Below the pieces are notes generated by a model. That model saw only the letters and a program-made list of their open reading frames with translations. It had not been told where the DNA came from and made no database searches. Positions 19,336-28,573 of a stretch of DNA of 38,686 nt are shown in pieces; the stretch's first letter is position 1, and each line of letters starts with the position of its first letter. The position numbers and the translations under genes are program-made. This DNA comes from a virus: positions 1 to 38,686 of the IMG/VR virus record IMGVR_UViG_3300030329_000334; one strand, given 5' to 3'.

Positions 19336-21672
19336 TTATCCTTTAACCAACCAACCTTGTGTTGAATCTGTAAAAACTAATGTAATTGCAGCTCTCTCAA
19401 CACTTATTGTTAAGTCTGCAGCTGATCCTTCGATCTTTTGTGAATTTCTACCGACTGTTAAAGGATAAGTATCAAATGTTCCAGCATAATCTATAATTGA
19501 CACTTCATCTCCTAAACTAGGTGATGCTGGTAAAGTAACTGTAAATGAACCTGATGTTGTATTTGCAAATACACCTTCTAAAGCAGATGCTGTGTAGTTA
19601 GCAGTTTTAACAGACTGCCAATCTGTTCCTCCACCTGCTGCGTCAGAAAATACAGGTGCAGCACCAGCTCCTTGAGAAGTTAATACTTGTCCTGAATTAC
19701 CAGTTGATACTGCTGCAGGATTACCACTAGCATCATAAGTAATTAGATTACCATCTGTACCAGAAGCCATTTTTGCAAGTGTTACAGCATCATCCTGTAT
19801 TTCTGCTGTAGCTACTCCTGAATCTTTAATTGTTATTGCACCTGAACTAGCAGCAAAGTTATCTGAACTAAATGATGCAGCACCTTTTACAGATGTAGAA
19901 GCATCAGCTAAATTTATTGTAACTGTTCCTGATGTACCACCACCAGATAAGTTTGTACCTGCTGTAACTCCTTCAATATCTCCTGTACCATCAGCACCTG
20001 AGTAAGAAAAATGTACACCAACACCATCTGTGTTTGAAAACGATCCACTTGAAACAACATGAGTTACTGGAACTTTTGTATATCCTGATGCGTCTGTAAC
20101 TGCACCTGATACTTTAAAAGTTGCATAAGTTGATGCTGTTCCTTCTTTGGTAATTGTAACAATACCTCTAGCTGTAGAATTAGAAACATCATCCCAAGAT
20201 TGAACATAACCTGATATATCTGCTGAAGCATCATCTGCATCATCCACATATAAAATAGAAACAGAACTTAATGTACCATTATTAAAAGCGATTTTACCTG
20301 CACCTGGATCAGCATCAGAAGTTGAGCTTGACCAAGTCATTGATAATTGTGAGTTTGTACCACTTGCTCCCGTAGAACCTGTTGCTCCTGTACTTCCTGT
20401 AGCACCTGTAGAACCTGTGTCTCCTTTTAATCCTGTTCTTGTGTAATGAACTGATAATTCATCAGCAGCACTAAAAGTATTATTAGAAGCAAGGTGAGCA
20501 ACTGTAATTTTGTTGTAGCCGCTTTCATCACTAACCGCAGCTGTAATTTTAAATCTTGCATAAGTTGAGCTATCGTTAATATCTACAATGTGTAAAAATC
20601 CTTTAATTGTAGAAGTTGATCCTCCCCAACTTTGAACATCTGTAGCTGTACTAGCACCATTAGCATCAGCATCATCAATATAAATTTCTGTAGCTGAAGC
20701 ATAAGTTCCATTGTTAAATGCTATTTCTCCAGCACCAGGGTCTGCATCAGATGTACCTGTATCAAACTTATAGAAATAACCTGGTATTGCACCATCTTCT
20801 CCACTTGCTGTAAATGCAATCCAACATTTATCATCGTTTGCAAAAGTACCTGCAGAGTCAATATGAACTAAAGTAACTTTAGTATAACCACTAGCATCCG
20901 TAACAGCACCACTAACTTTAAATACCATCCAAGTATCTAATGTGTTAGCTTTTGAAATTCTTATTCTACCTCTATTAGTATCGTTACCTGATACATCATC
21001 CCATGATTGTACCCATGCTGAAATATCTGTTCCATTGTATTCTAAATCATCAACATATATTTCTGTTGCACTAGCAATCGTTGCGTTATTTAATCTAAAA
21101 TATCCTGCTCCAGGATCAGCATCTGTAGTTGTTGTTGAATATTGAAACATTGCTGAATCTCCACCTGCAGGTAAAAAATCAGCTACTGTTGTTAAGTTAC
21201 CATCGCTATCAAATCCTAAAGTTTTAGATGCTCTTGTACTAGCATCATCTGTAAATTCTGGTGTTGTAATTGTGTTTGTTCTTGAAACTTTAAATGATCT
21301 ATCAAGCTCCTCTTGCATTTGCTGGACAGTCATGGTTGCACGATCCAAACCCTCTTCGTGAGTCTCCGCAGGGAATGGATCATTGGCTATATAATCTATA
21401 GCCTGTGTTTGCGGGACAGCTCTTCTAATAACAACAGTTTCGCCTGAAGCTGGGGTATTACCAGAAGTGAAAGTTACATTTCCACCTGAAGCATCTCCTG
21501 CACCAGAAACTGTATAGTGTGTTGTTAGAGTCTTTGTTGTTTCAGTTCCTGTTGAGGAACGGATAATGACCTGAAGGTCTGTGTCTGCAAATATTTTAAA
21601 TGCGTAAGCAAATTCAGTTGTAGAGCCATTGCCTGAATATGAGTTTTTTACTGTAGTTGAAGATACTGTCAT
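19336..21672 (-). CDS. T7-type tail fibre protein with collagen-like segment (778 aa)
   Basis: A 778-residue fibre. Residues 1-150 resemble the N-terminal attachment domain of T7-like tail fibres (SYSGNGSTTEFAYAFKIFAD, IIRSSTGTETTKTLTTHY, FPAETHEEGLDRATMTVQQM). From about residue 185 there are three repeats of around 110 residues, each with a TSDADPGAG start and a DVQSW or YVQSWDDVS core, and between the second and third lies a collagen-like run of Gly-x-y triplets (GDTGSTGATGSTGATGSTGA). The C-terminus (WLVKG) follows a pyramid-like beta part. Triplet runs have no proline. Likely a trimeric fibre connecting the tail to the Kelch-like tip proteins. Confidence 0.75.
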   Translation of the reverse strand: MTVSSTTVKNSYSGNGSTTEFAYAFKIFADTDLQVIIRSSTGTETTKTLTTHYTVSGAGDASGGNVTFTSGNTPASGETVVIRRAVPQTQAIDYIANDPFPAETHEEGLDRATMTVQQMQEELDRSFKVSRTNTITTPEFTDDASTRASKTLGFDSDGNLTTVADFLPAGGDSAMFQYSTTTTDADPGAGYFRLNNATIASATEIYVDDLEYNGTDISAWVQSWDDVSGNDTNRGRIRISKANTLDTWMVFKVSGAVTDASGYTKVTLVHIDSAGTFANDDKCWIAFTASGEDGAIPGYFYKFDTGTSDADPGAGEIAFNNGTYASATEIYIDDADANGASTATDVQSWGGSTSTIKGFLHIVDINDSSTYARFKITAAVSDESGYNKITVAHLASNNTFSAADELSVHYTRTGLKGDTGSTGATGSTGATGSTGASGTNSQLSMTWSSSTSDADPGAGKIAFNNGTLSSVSILYVDDADDASADISGYVQSWDDVSNSTARGIVTITKEGTASTYATFKVSGAVTDASGYTKVPVTHVVSSGSFSNTDGVGVHFSYSGADGTGDIEGVTAGTNLSGGGTSGTVTINLADASTSVKGAASFSSDNFAASSGAITIKDSGVATAEIQDDAVTLAKMASGTDGNLITYDASGNPAAVSTGNSGQVLTSQGAGAAPVFSDAAGGGTDWQSVKTANYTASALEGVFANTTSGSFTVTLPASPSLGDEVSIIDYAGTFDTYPLTVGRNSQKIEGSAADLTISVERAAITLVFTDSTQGWLVKG

Positions 21673-21674
21673 AC

Positions 21675-24236
21675 TTAAAATCCTTTAAATAAACTAGAAG
21701 GTTTAGTCAATAAAAATTCGTGTCCACTTTCTTTCATTCTTTTTTCCATTCTTCTTAAGCTACCAGGAGATAATGTTTCCATGATCTGATAACCTATAGC
21801 ATAATCAAAGGCAGTTTTTAAGTAAAATAAATTTAAAAAAGGTATATTTTCTTTAATTGATAAATACCCTTGCTTACCTGCTTTAGAAAATTCTCCTTTA
21901 ATAAGATAATTAAAAATGGCTGTTATCTTTGTTGCTTCAGTCAAACCAGGACCAGCAAAAGTAGCTAAAGCACTTGTACTTTGTTGAATTTTTCCAAATA
22001 AAAAATCAGTATATATACCTAATCCACCGCCTTGAAGTATAGAAGCAAAAAAAGTGTTTTTGTTAATTGGGTCTCTTGGTTTTTTACCTTTTAATAAATC
22101 TTTAGCACTCATAGATATATATCCAAAAATAGCAGAACCAGCAACTAAAGTAGTTATTCCTGTAAAGGCTCTCATTTTAGACCCCGCTTCACTAAATGCT
22201 AATTCTCTTCCTATTGCTTTTTGGAATATAGCAAATGGAAATGCTTTAAACTGACCCCAAAATCTTATAGCTTCACCAGGTCCAGTCCCCGCCTGTAATC
22301 CTTGTTTTAAATTTCCTCTAGTTCTAGCATCTGGTTCTATTACAGCATAAGTTGATCTATCTAAAAACATTCCTAATACTCTTGTTTTTAAATTATCTCT
22401 TGCAATGGCTACTTGTCTTTTAGACATTTTTGTAACACCAGATAAATCTTTAATAACATCATCAGATAAATTATCTATGTTTCTAACTGAAAAAAATTCT
22501 TTACCATCGTCAGCTTTTTCTACATCCATTTTTCTAATGACATTCCAAATTTTTTCATTAATACCAAAGTGAGTAATCAATCTTTTAAATTCAGGTGTTA
22601 AATTATTAAATGCAATTTTTCTTTGTTTAGCAACAAAGTTACCCATGCCTAACATTGCTCCATCTTTAAGAGAATTAGTCCACCAAGCTAATCCGTTAAG
22701 TTTAAAAAAAGTTCTTTGTATTTGTGTAAAATTTCTATTTAAGTTATCACCTACAGAATATCTGGCAGCTAAATCATATATAATATTATCTGCTATAAAA
22801 CCTAATTGTTCTGCTATCTCTGCTTTTTTTTTTGCATTTTTTATTTTAGCCAATCTACCAAGAGCTTCAGCTACACCACCAATATAAGATCGACCTTGCC
22901 ATTTTAATTCTCTAGCATACAAATGAACATCGGCTATTGCAGATATTGTTGCTCCTCCTAATTTTGCCATAGACATAATAGAACGACTAATTGCAGACCA
23001 TTTAGCAAATTCAAATCCATTAATAGTATTTACTGAACCATCTACTTCTGACATAAATTTATAATAACCTCCTTGTTCCTTTTTAACAAAGTTTCCCACT
23101 TTTTCTGCTTGACCTTGCTTACCTTTTAAAATTAATTGTCTTTTAACTAAATCACCTATTTTTAAAAAATTTTTTTGTGGGTTAGAACCAAGCATACTCA
23201 TCATACCAATATTTCTACCCGCCATATTAAAACCATCAAACAAAGATTCTTTTAAATTTTTTCCACCAAACATAGCATTGTAATCAAACCAATCATCAGA
23301 AGTATTAAAATGTAAAACTCTTTTTGCACCAATTCTTTCTGCTAAACTTCTTGAACCAAAAGAATTACCTGCTCCATCTACAACTTGATTTTGATTTTTA
23401 ATTAAAGAATTATAAGCAAAAGTTAAAAACTCATCTATAGCTTGAGGAGAACCATCTGTGTTTGCAAAAGTTCTTTTTTGATCTAGTTTAGGTAAAATAT
23501 ATTCTTTCCAAGCAGCTAAATTTCTTTCTGGTGTACCATTAATTTCTTTTATATTTTTTCTGTTTTTTAAATTTAAAACATCTACAGCATTTCTTAATTG
23601 AAAAGGATCAGATGATTGTCTAACAATCCATCCAGCTAATTTTTCTGTATTAGCTCCATAATCATTATATTTTTTTCTTATTGTTTCTGAAAATTCAGCT
23701 ATAACTTTTCCTAGAGTAATAATATCTTTATTTTTTTCTGTAATTTTTGCATCATTACCTATTTCCCAAATAACTTTTGCTACTTTTCTTTCTATATCTG
23801 CATTAGCTTCTGCAAATAAAGTATCAACCTTGTTTTCTTTTAATTTAGCATTAAAAGAAACAACAATATCTCTATAGTAAGAGAGTTGAGCAAGAGCAAC
23901 TGAAGAACGACTACCTTGTTTTTGTAAATTACTTCCAACTAAAACAGCAGCTAAACCTTCTTTAGGATTATTAGGAAATTCTTTTAAAACATACTCAACA
24001 GTATTTCTAATTTTTACCTCATCTTCTAAAGCATTTAATTTGTTAATTTTTTTTTGTATTTGTTGTCTTTTTAAAACACCATCAGCAAGTTTAGATACAA
24101 TCGTTTCATCTAAAGCTGCAATTTTAGTTTCAGATTGAGCTTTCTTAATATCGTTTAAAATACTTTGTGCTTTTTCTGTACCAATAGAAGATTTTTTTAA
24201 AGTATTCTCTATTCTAGTTAAACATTTATCTGCCAT
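21675..24236 (-). CDS. large internal virion (DNA ejection) protein (853 aa)
   Basis: An 853-residue mainly helical protein. The position after the tail fibre genes and before other internal proteins, the length, and several hydrophobic helices near the C-terminus (SMAKLGGATISAIADVHLYA, ITTLVAGSAIFGYISM, GGGLGIYTDFLFGKIQ) match the last internal virion protein of T7-like phages, which forms part of the ejection channel. No enzymatic signature such as transglycosylase residues was recognised. A function in DNA translocation into the host is inferred from order. Confidence 0.6.
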   Translation of the reverse strand: MADKCLTRIENTLKKSSIGTEKAQSILNDIKKAQSETKIAALDETIVSKLADGVLKRQQIQKKINKLNALEDEVKIRNTVEYVLKEFPNNPKEGLAAVLVGSNLQKQGSRSSVALAQLSYYRDIVVSFNAKLKENKVDTLFAEANADIERKVAKVIWEIGNDAKITEKNKDIITLGKVIAEFSETIRKKYNDYGANTEKLAGWIVRQSSDPFQLRNAVDVLNLKNRKNIKEINGTPERNLAAWKEYILPKLDQKRTFANTDGSPQAIDEFLTFAYNSLIKNQNQVVDGAGNSFGSRSLAERIGAKRVLHFNTSDDWFDYNAMFGGKNLKESLFDGFNMAGRNIGMMSMLGSNPQKNFLKIGDLVKRQLILKGKQGQAEKVGNFVKKEQGGYYKFMSEVDGSVNTINGFEFAKWSAISRSIMSMAKLGGATISAIADVHLYARELKWQGRSYIGGVAEALGRLAKIKNAKKKAEIAEQLGFIADNIIYDLAARYSVGDNLNRNFTQIQRTFFKLNGLAWWTNSLKDGAMLGMGNFVAKQRKIAFNNLTPEFKRLITHFGINEKIWNVIRKMDVEKADDGKEFFSVRNIDNLSDDVIKDLSGVTKMSKRQVAIARDNLKTRVLGMFLDRSTYAVIEPDARTRGNLKQGLQAGTGPGEAIRFWGQFKAFPFAIFQKAIGRELAFSEAGSKMRAFTGITTLVAGSAIFGYISMSAKDLLKGKKPRDPINKNTFFASILQGGGLGIYTDFLFGKIQQSTSALATFAGPGLTEATKITAIFNYLIKGEFSKAGKQGYLSIKENIPFLNLFYLKTAFDYAIGYQIMETLSPGSLRRMEKRMKESGHEFLLTKPSSLFKGF

Positions 24237-24238
24237 AA

Positions 24239-25540
24239 TTATCTTCCATTAAAACAATTAATACCATCTATAATAGCATCTTTTATTTCCTTCTGTTTTG
24301 TATTTAATTCATCAGATTCTTTAATTGTTGTTCTAATTTCTTCACTATCTTTAATGTTTAAATCTTTTTGTTTTTCTTTTAAAACATTTAATTGTCTTTC
24401 AACTGTACCTGCTTCTTCATCTAAATTTCTTAATGTAATATCTTCTTGGCTTCGACTTGCTTCATATTCATCAACTGCTTTTTGCTCAACAGGATTTTTA
24501 GTTCTTGCTCCTGTATCTTGAGAGGTAACTTCTTGTTTTTTTAAAGGCACTTGTTCGTCTATTTGATTTTTTACATTTACTCTTTCATTAGGTGTAACTT
24601 TTTCATTAAGTTGAGCATTTCTTAATTTAGGATCAAGATCAGCTATATTTTTAACATTGACAGGTATATCTTCAATTAAATCAGAAATAGCTTTTGTTAA
24701 TAAAGTTTTTCTAACATCAGGATTAGTTTCAGCAAGTTCTTTCATAATCCTAGAATTTTCAGGATAATATTCTTTATATAAATTAACTACAGGTTCATCT
24801 CCATCTTTAATACCAGCTTTATCTCTAGCTGCTTTGATTCTTTTTTTAAATTTTCTAGCTGTATTAAAATCTTTTAATTTACCAATACCAACATGAAGTC
24901 CTCCACCCAAAATACCTCCAAAACTAACTGCCATAAAACTATCTACTAAACCATAATCAGATTGTTCTCTTTGTGCAGCTGTGTAAACCAGAGGTTCAGC
25001 AATACCAATACCTATAGTTCCTTCTACAGCACCTTTAGCAAATCTTGCTTTTGTAAATCCATATCTAGCAACTAAACTAGCAAATCTTGCTTGACCCACA
25101 TAAGGAACAAACATTAATGCAAGGTTAATAGGATCGAAAATGCTAGTTACCATAGCTGTTCCAAATTTAGCTAATGTTGGTAAATACAAATTACCTAATC
25201 TTCCTTCTGGTCCTCTTTGAATAATACTTTGCCTATTAATTTCTGCTTTTTTTCTTTCTACAATAATATCTACTGTTGATTGTTTTTCATCTTCGTCAAA
25301 AAATAAATTATATTTTCCATATTTATCATTAAGTTCTTGTCTATCAACTAAAGGTTCACCTGTATCTTCTGATCTATTTGTTTCCAATTCTGATAATCTT
25401 AAAATAGACGAAACAGGATTATATTTCCAAGCATCTTTTGCAGTTTCGCCTAACACTTCACCTATACCAGTTTGATATTTATCAAATCCTCTTTCTTTAG
25501 CATATTTATCTGTATCTAAACCAAAAGATATATTTGCCAT
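24239..25540 (-). CDS. internal virion/ejection protein with hydrophobic core (433 aa)
   Basis: A 433-residue protein. Residues 120-225 include Gly/Ala-rich hydrophobic helices (FGTAMVTSIFDPINLALMFV, GAVEGTIGIGIAEPLVYTAA, FMAVSFGGILGGGLHVGIGK), typical of phage proteins that insert into membranes during ejection. The C-terminal half is long, charged and likely disordered or coiled coil. It sits between the two longest internal proteins. Family assignment is by context and this layout; the exact homolog is unknown. Confidence 0.55.
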   Translation of the reverse strand: MANISFGLDTDKYAKERGFDKYQTGIGEVLGETAKDAWKYNPVSSILRLSELETNRSEDTGEPLVDRQELNDKYGKYNLFFDEDEKQSTVDIIVERKKAEINRQSIIQRGPEGRLGNLYLPTLAKFGTAMVTSIFDPINLALMFVPYVGQARFASLVARYGFTKARFAKGAVEGTIGIGIAEPLVYTAAQREQSDYGLVDSFMAVSFGGILGGGLHVGIGKLKDFNTARKFKKRIKAARDKAGIKDGDEPVVNLYKEYYPENSRIMKELAETNPDVRKTLLTKAISDLIEDIPVNVKNIADLDPKLRNAQLNEKVTPNERVNVKNQIDEQVPLKKQEVTSQDTGARTKNPVEQKAVDEYEASRSQEDITLRNLDEEAGTVERQLNVLKEKQKDLNIKDSEEIRTTIKESDELNTKQKEIKDAIIDGINCFNGR

Positions 25541-25542
25541 AA

Positions 25543-27633
25543 TTAAGCTCCTGGAGGTAACTCTTCGTTAAGATTTCTAATATCCATATCAATATCTGTA
25601 GTAGGTAATTTATAAGAATCATCATCAAAATTAACTTGTAATAATTCACCTTTTTTATTTTGTACCAAACCTAAAGAACCATCAGAAAATTCAATAGCAA
25701 AAATAAGACTATTGCCATCACCACTATTAATCCAAACCCCATTATCTTTAGCTTGTTCTAACATTTCATCGTTTAATTCTTTATCTGATATATTGGGATT
25801 ATTAGATTTAAAAGGCATCATATCAAAATCTTGAAGATGATGTTTTTTTATATATTGAATTTTATCTTGAATAAACTCTATATGTTTTGGACTTAATCTA
25901 TCATTATTATAATTTTTAGGTATAAAATAAGTATCTTCAACAACAAAATTATTTGTAATATAATTTGTTGCTTCTTCTATAGCTTTAGATTCCTTCATTC
26001 CTGCAGACATTTTATTAATAGCTATATAAGTAATTACATTTTGTATATCTCCTAATTCATCATTAGCTTTAGTTGTATTCATTTTATTAGAAAACATAAC
26101 TGCATTTCTAAAATCTTCTAATTCATCTGCAACAGACTCATTAATGTCTTGAAAACTTAAATTTGATTGTGTTTTTAAAAATTCATTTAGTCTTGTTCTT
26201 TCTTCTTTAGTATCTATGCTAGTTGCTAATATTGCAAAATTTTCATCATTAAAATAAGAAACTAATTTAGCAGTTACAGGTAAACCTTGAGCAGTTAATT
26301 CGTTTAACACTCTGCCATATTGCTCACCATATTGTTCTTCTAAAGTTTGTAAATAACCAATTTTATTTTCTGTAGGCTGACTATTGTAATCCATAACAAC
26401 TTTTTGTGCAAAATTAACTGGCAATACTCTAATTAAAGTAGGATCAATATTCATGTCTTCTTGTGCTTGAACTACACTATTAATATATTTTTTAAACAAT
26501 AGTTGTTTTGCATCTTTATTTGTTTCAGCATTGTAAGCATCAAAATTATCTCTAACAATAGCATTATGACTTAATATTAAAGTTGCAGCATCTTTTTCAA
26601 TAAGTTCATTTTTTTGACTAATAAAATCTTTAACTTTTTCTTTATACTGTTTATCTTGAGCATAATTACCAGATTTTAATTCAAACATATCTAAAATGCT
26701 TTGTTCATCTCCAATTTTAGAATTAAATATTGCAGTTTTAAATACACTTATTTTTTTTGTGTTGTTTTGTGTTTCTTTAAAATCATTAAAAACTTTTTCT
26801 CCGTAAATAGATTTAATGGCAGCTTCATTAATACCAATATCTTTTCCATCTTCTAATGCAGCAATATAATTAATCATATTTTCTTTTAGTATAGGTTTGG
26901 CTTCTAATGCAGCTTCTCTTTTTAACTGTTCTCTATCTTCAATAAATAAACCTTTATATTTTCCTTCATCAAGATTAACATAAGTTTGCACAGGGTCTTT
27001 TGTCATATCTTTTTGTACTTCAAAAGTAGCAATTAAATTAGGAATAGAAGCATTTTTAGTTTCATAATCTTTAACAGTCATCAAACCATCTAAATAATCA
27101 TTTTCATATAATAATTTTAAATCATTAGGTAACGATTTTTTTGCTAACTCGTTATTTCCGTAAATAGCTTCTGTTAAAAGATTTTGTTCTTTAATTGAAG
27201 AAGCAACTGATCTTTTGTTAATTAAATTATTGTAAACTTTATTATCAACTGAATATATTTTTTTTTGTTCTTCTAATAAATAACTATTAGTAAATAAAGT
27301 TTTTACTCTATCATTAGATGCTTTATTTGCAAATTCATCTCTTATAGCTTTACTTTTTTCCATTAAAAATTTATTTGCATCATTTGAATTAGTAAATTTA
27401 ATGCTAATTTCTTGACTTACATCATTTAATTTAATAACAGCTTGATTTTCTAACTCGAGAGCTTCAGTTTTATTAGAAGCATTTTGTTCTGCTGTTTTAT
27501 ATTTAACTACAGCATCTGTTAAAGGTTTAAAAGCACCAGCAACTGTATTTAATGGTATTTGTAAATTAGATTGAACAGAACTTACTTCTGCAGTAGGTCT
27601 TGCTTCTGTTGTGAATGTAGGTATTTTTGGCAT
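25543..27633 (-). CDS. internal virion protein, helical (696 aa)
   Basis: A 696-residue helical protein starting MPKIPTFTTEARPTAEVSSV with an N-terminal region similar in style to T7-like internal virion protein C, then a long run of alpha-helix (VQSNLQIPLNTVAGAFKPLT onward). No membrane span or catalytic motif stands out. It overlaps the previous gene by one base and the one after it by none, fitting the ordered ejection-protein block. Function: part of the internal core or ejection tube. Confidence 0.55.
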   Translation of the reverse strand: MPKIPTFTTEARPTAEVSSVQSNLQIPLNTVAGAFKPLTDAVVKYKTAEQNASNKTEALELENQAVIKLNDVSQEISIKFTNSNDANKFLMEKSKAIRDEFANKASNDRVKTLFTNSYLLEEQKKIYSVDNKVYNNLINKRSVASSIKEQNLLTEAIYGNNELAKKSLPNDLKLLYENDYLDGLMTVKDYETKNASIPNLIATFEVQKDMTKDPVQTYVNLDEGKYKGLFIEDREQLKREAALEAKPILKENMINYIAALEDGKDIGINEAAIKSIYGEKVFNDFKETQNNTKKISVFKTAIFNSKIGDEQSILDMFELKSGNYAQDKQYKEKVKDFISQKNELIEKDAATLILSHNAIVRDNFDAYNAETNKDAKQLLFKKYINSVVQAQEDMNIDPTLIRVLPVNFAQKVVMDYNSQPTENKIGYLQTLEEQYGEQYGRVLNELTAQGLPVTAKLVSYFNDENFAILATSIDTKEERTRLNEFLKTQSNLSFQDINESVADELEDFRNAVMFSNKMNTTKANDELGDIQNVITYIAINKMSAGMKESKAIEEATNYITNNFVVEDTYFIPKNYNNDRLSPKHIEFIQDKIQYIKKHHLQDFDMMPFKSNNPNISDKELNDEMLEQAKDNGVWINSGDGNSLIFAIEFSDGSLGLVQNKKGELLQVNFDDDSYKLPTTDIDMDIRNLNEELPPGA

Positions 27634-28118
27634 TACATATCCCCCACTAATACACCTTGATCTTTTTTAGGTGAACTAAAACTATTCATAGTTAATAAAC
27701 TTCCCCCTATTTGAGATACAGTTTGTATTTGTGCAAGTCTTGCTTGTTGTTTGGCAACTTGACCAGATATTATAGCAAAGTTTGCTCTTTCGTATGCTTG
27801 AGCTTTTCCAATACTAGCATTGTATCTCATAATCTTATCTTGTAAAACTTTTTCTCTTTCATTAGCTTTTAATATTTTAAAATAAGTTCCAGATAATTCT
27901 GCACCTGATTTAATAGTTGCAACTTTTTGTTCTGCTTGTAATTTTTTAAATTTTTTAGCAAAGGTAGCTACATCAAATTCAGCTTGTTGTTCTATTGCAT
28001 CACCTTCTTGTTTAGCAACTTGAGCATTACGATTTTGTATAGCTTGATTAGTTTTACCTATTACATTTTGTTGCTGTATTTGTGCTGCTCCTATTGCTAC
28101 TGGTATAACCCAAGTCAT
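27633..28118 (-). CDS. internal virion protein B-like (161 aa)
   Basis: A 161-residue protein with an N-terminal hydrophobic start (MTWVIPVAIGAAQIQQQNVI) and a long Gln/Ala/Lys-rich helix (AEFDVATFAKKFKKLQAEQK, RANFAIISGQVAKQQARLAQ). This resembles T7 gp14 (internal virion protein B), which inserts into the outer membrane at infection. It sits between the gp13-like and gp15-like genes, in the right order. It overlaps both neighbours by one base. Confidence 0.6.
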   Translation of the reverse strand: MTWVIPVAIGAAQIQQQNVIGKTNQAIQNRNAQVAKQEGDAIEQQAEFDVATFAKKFKKLQAEQKVATIKSGAELSGTYFKILKANEREKVLQDKIMRYNASIGKAQAYERANFAIISGQVAKQQARLAQIQTVSQIGGSLLTMNSFSSPKKDQGVLVGDM

Positions 28119-28573
28119 TAAAAAATCCTCGCATATCTGAAGTGATCTGAACCATCAAAACCATAATGTTTCATCAATCCTTCGTTTTGTAAACCAAGCC
28201 ATGAAGCAAACTTTAAACCTATTTTAAAGTCAGCTCTTACAGCTGTTTGTACTCTTTTTATATTATTTTCTTTAGCTAGTCTTGCAAAATTTTTCTTAAT
28301 GGCTCTGGCAATAACAAGTGGGTGATTCCAAACTTTATTTGTCGCTAATACCCAACCTTCTGCCACACCATCCCAAATTATTTTCATTCCTGCAGATGCA
28401 ATAGGCTCATCATTAATAATACAAGTATAAGCTAAACCATTCTGTTCTAATTGCATAGCATCTCCATCATATTGTGCATCTTTATCCATAAGAACATGGT
28501 TCATTTGACTAGCAAGAATAATCTTACCATGGGTTGCAATATAAGGCACTATTTGTAATAAATTTTTAGTCAT
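28118..28573 (-). CDS. internal virion protein A-like with acetyltransferase-type fold (151 aa)
   Basis: A 151-residue protein. Residues 40-140 look like a GNAT-type fold: PIASAGMKIIWDGVAEGWVL, HPLVIARAIKKNFARLAKEN, VQTAVRADFKIGLKFASWLG, LQNEGLMKHYG. The order in the operon, next to tail tube B and internal protein B, matches T7 gp13-like proteins, some of which show this fold. Whether it is an active acetyltransferase is uncertain; the acetyl-CoA binding loop is not clear. Confidence 0.6.
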   Translation of the reverse strand: MTKNLLQIVPYIATHGKIILASQMNHVLMDKDAQYDGDAMQLEQNGLAYTCIINDEPIASAGMKIIWDGVAEGWVLATNKVWNHPLVIARAIKKNFARLAKENNIKRVQTAVRADFKIGLKFASWLGLQNEGLMKHYGFDGSDHFRYARIF

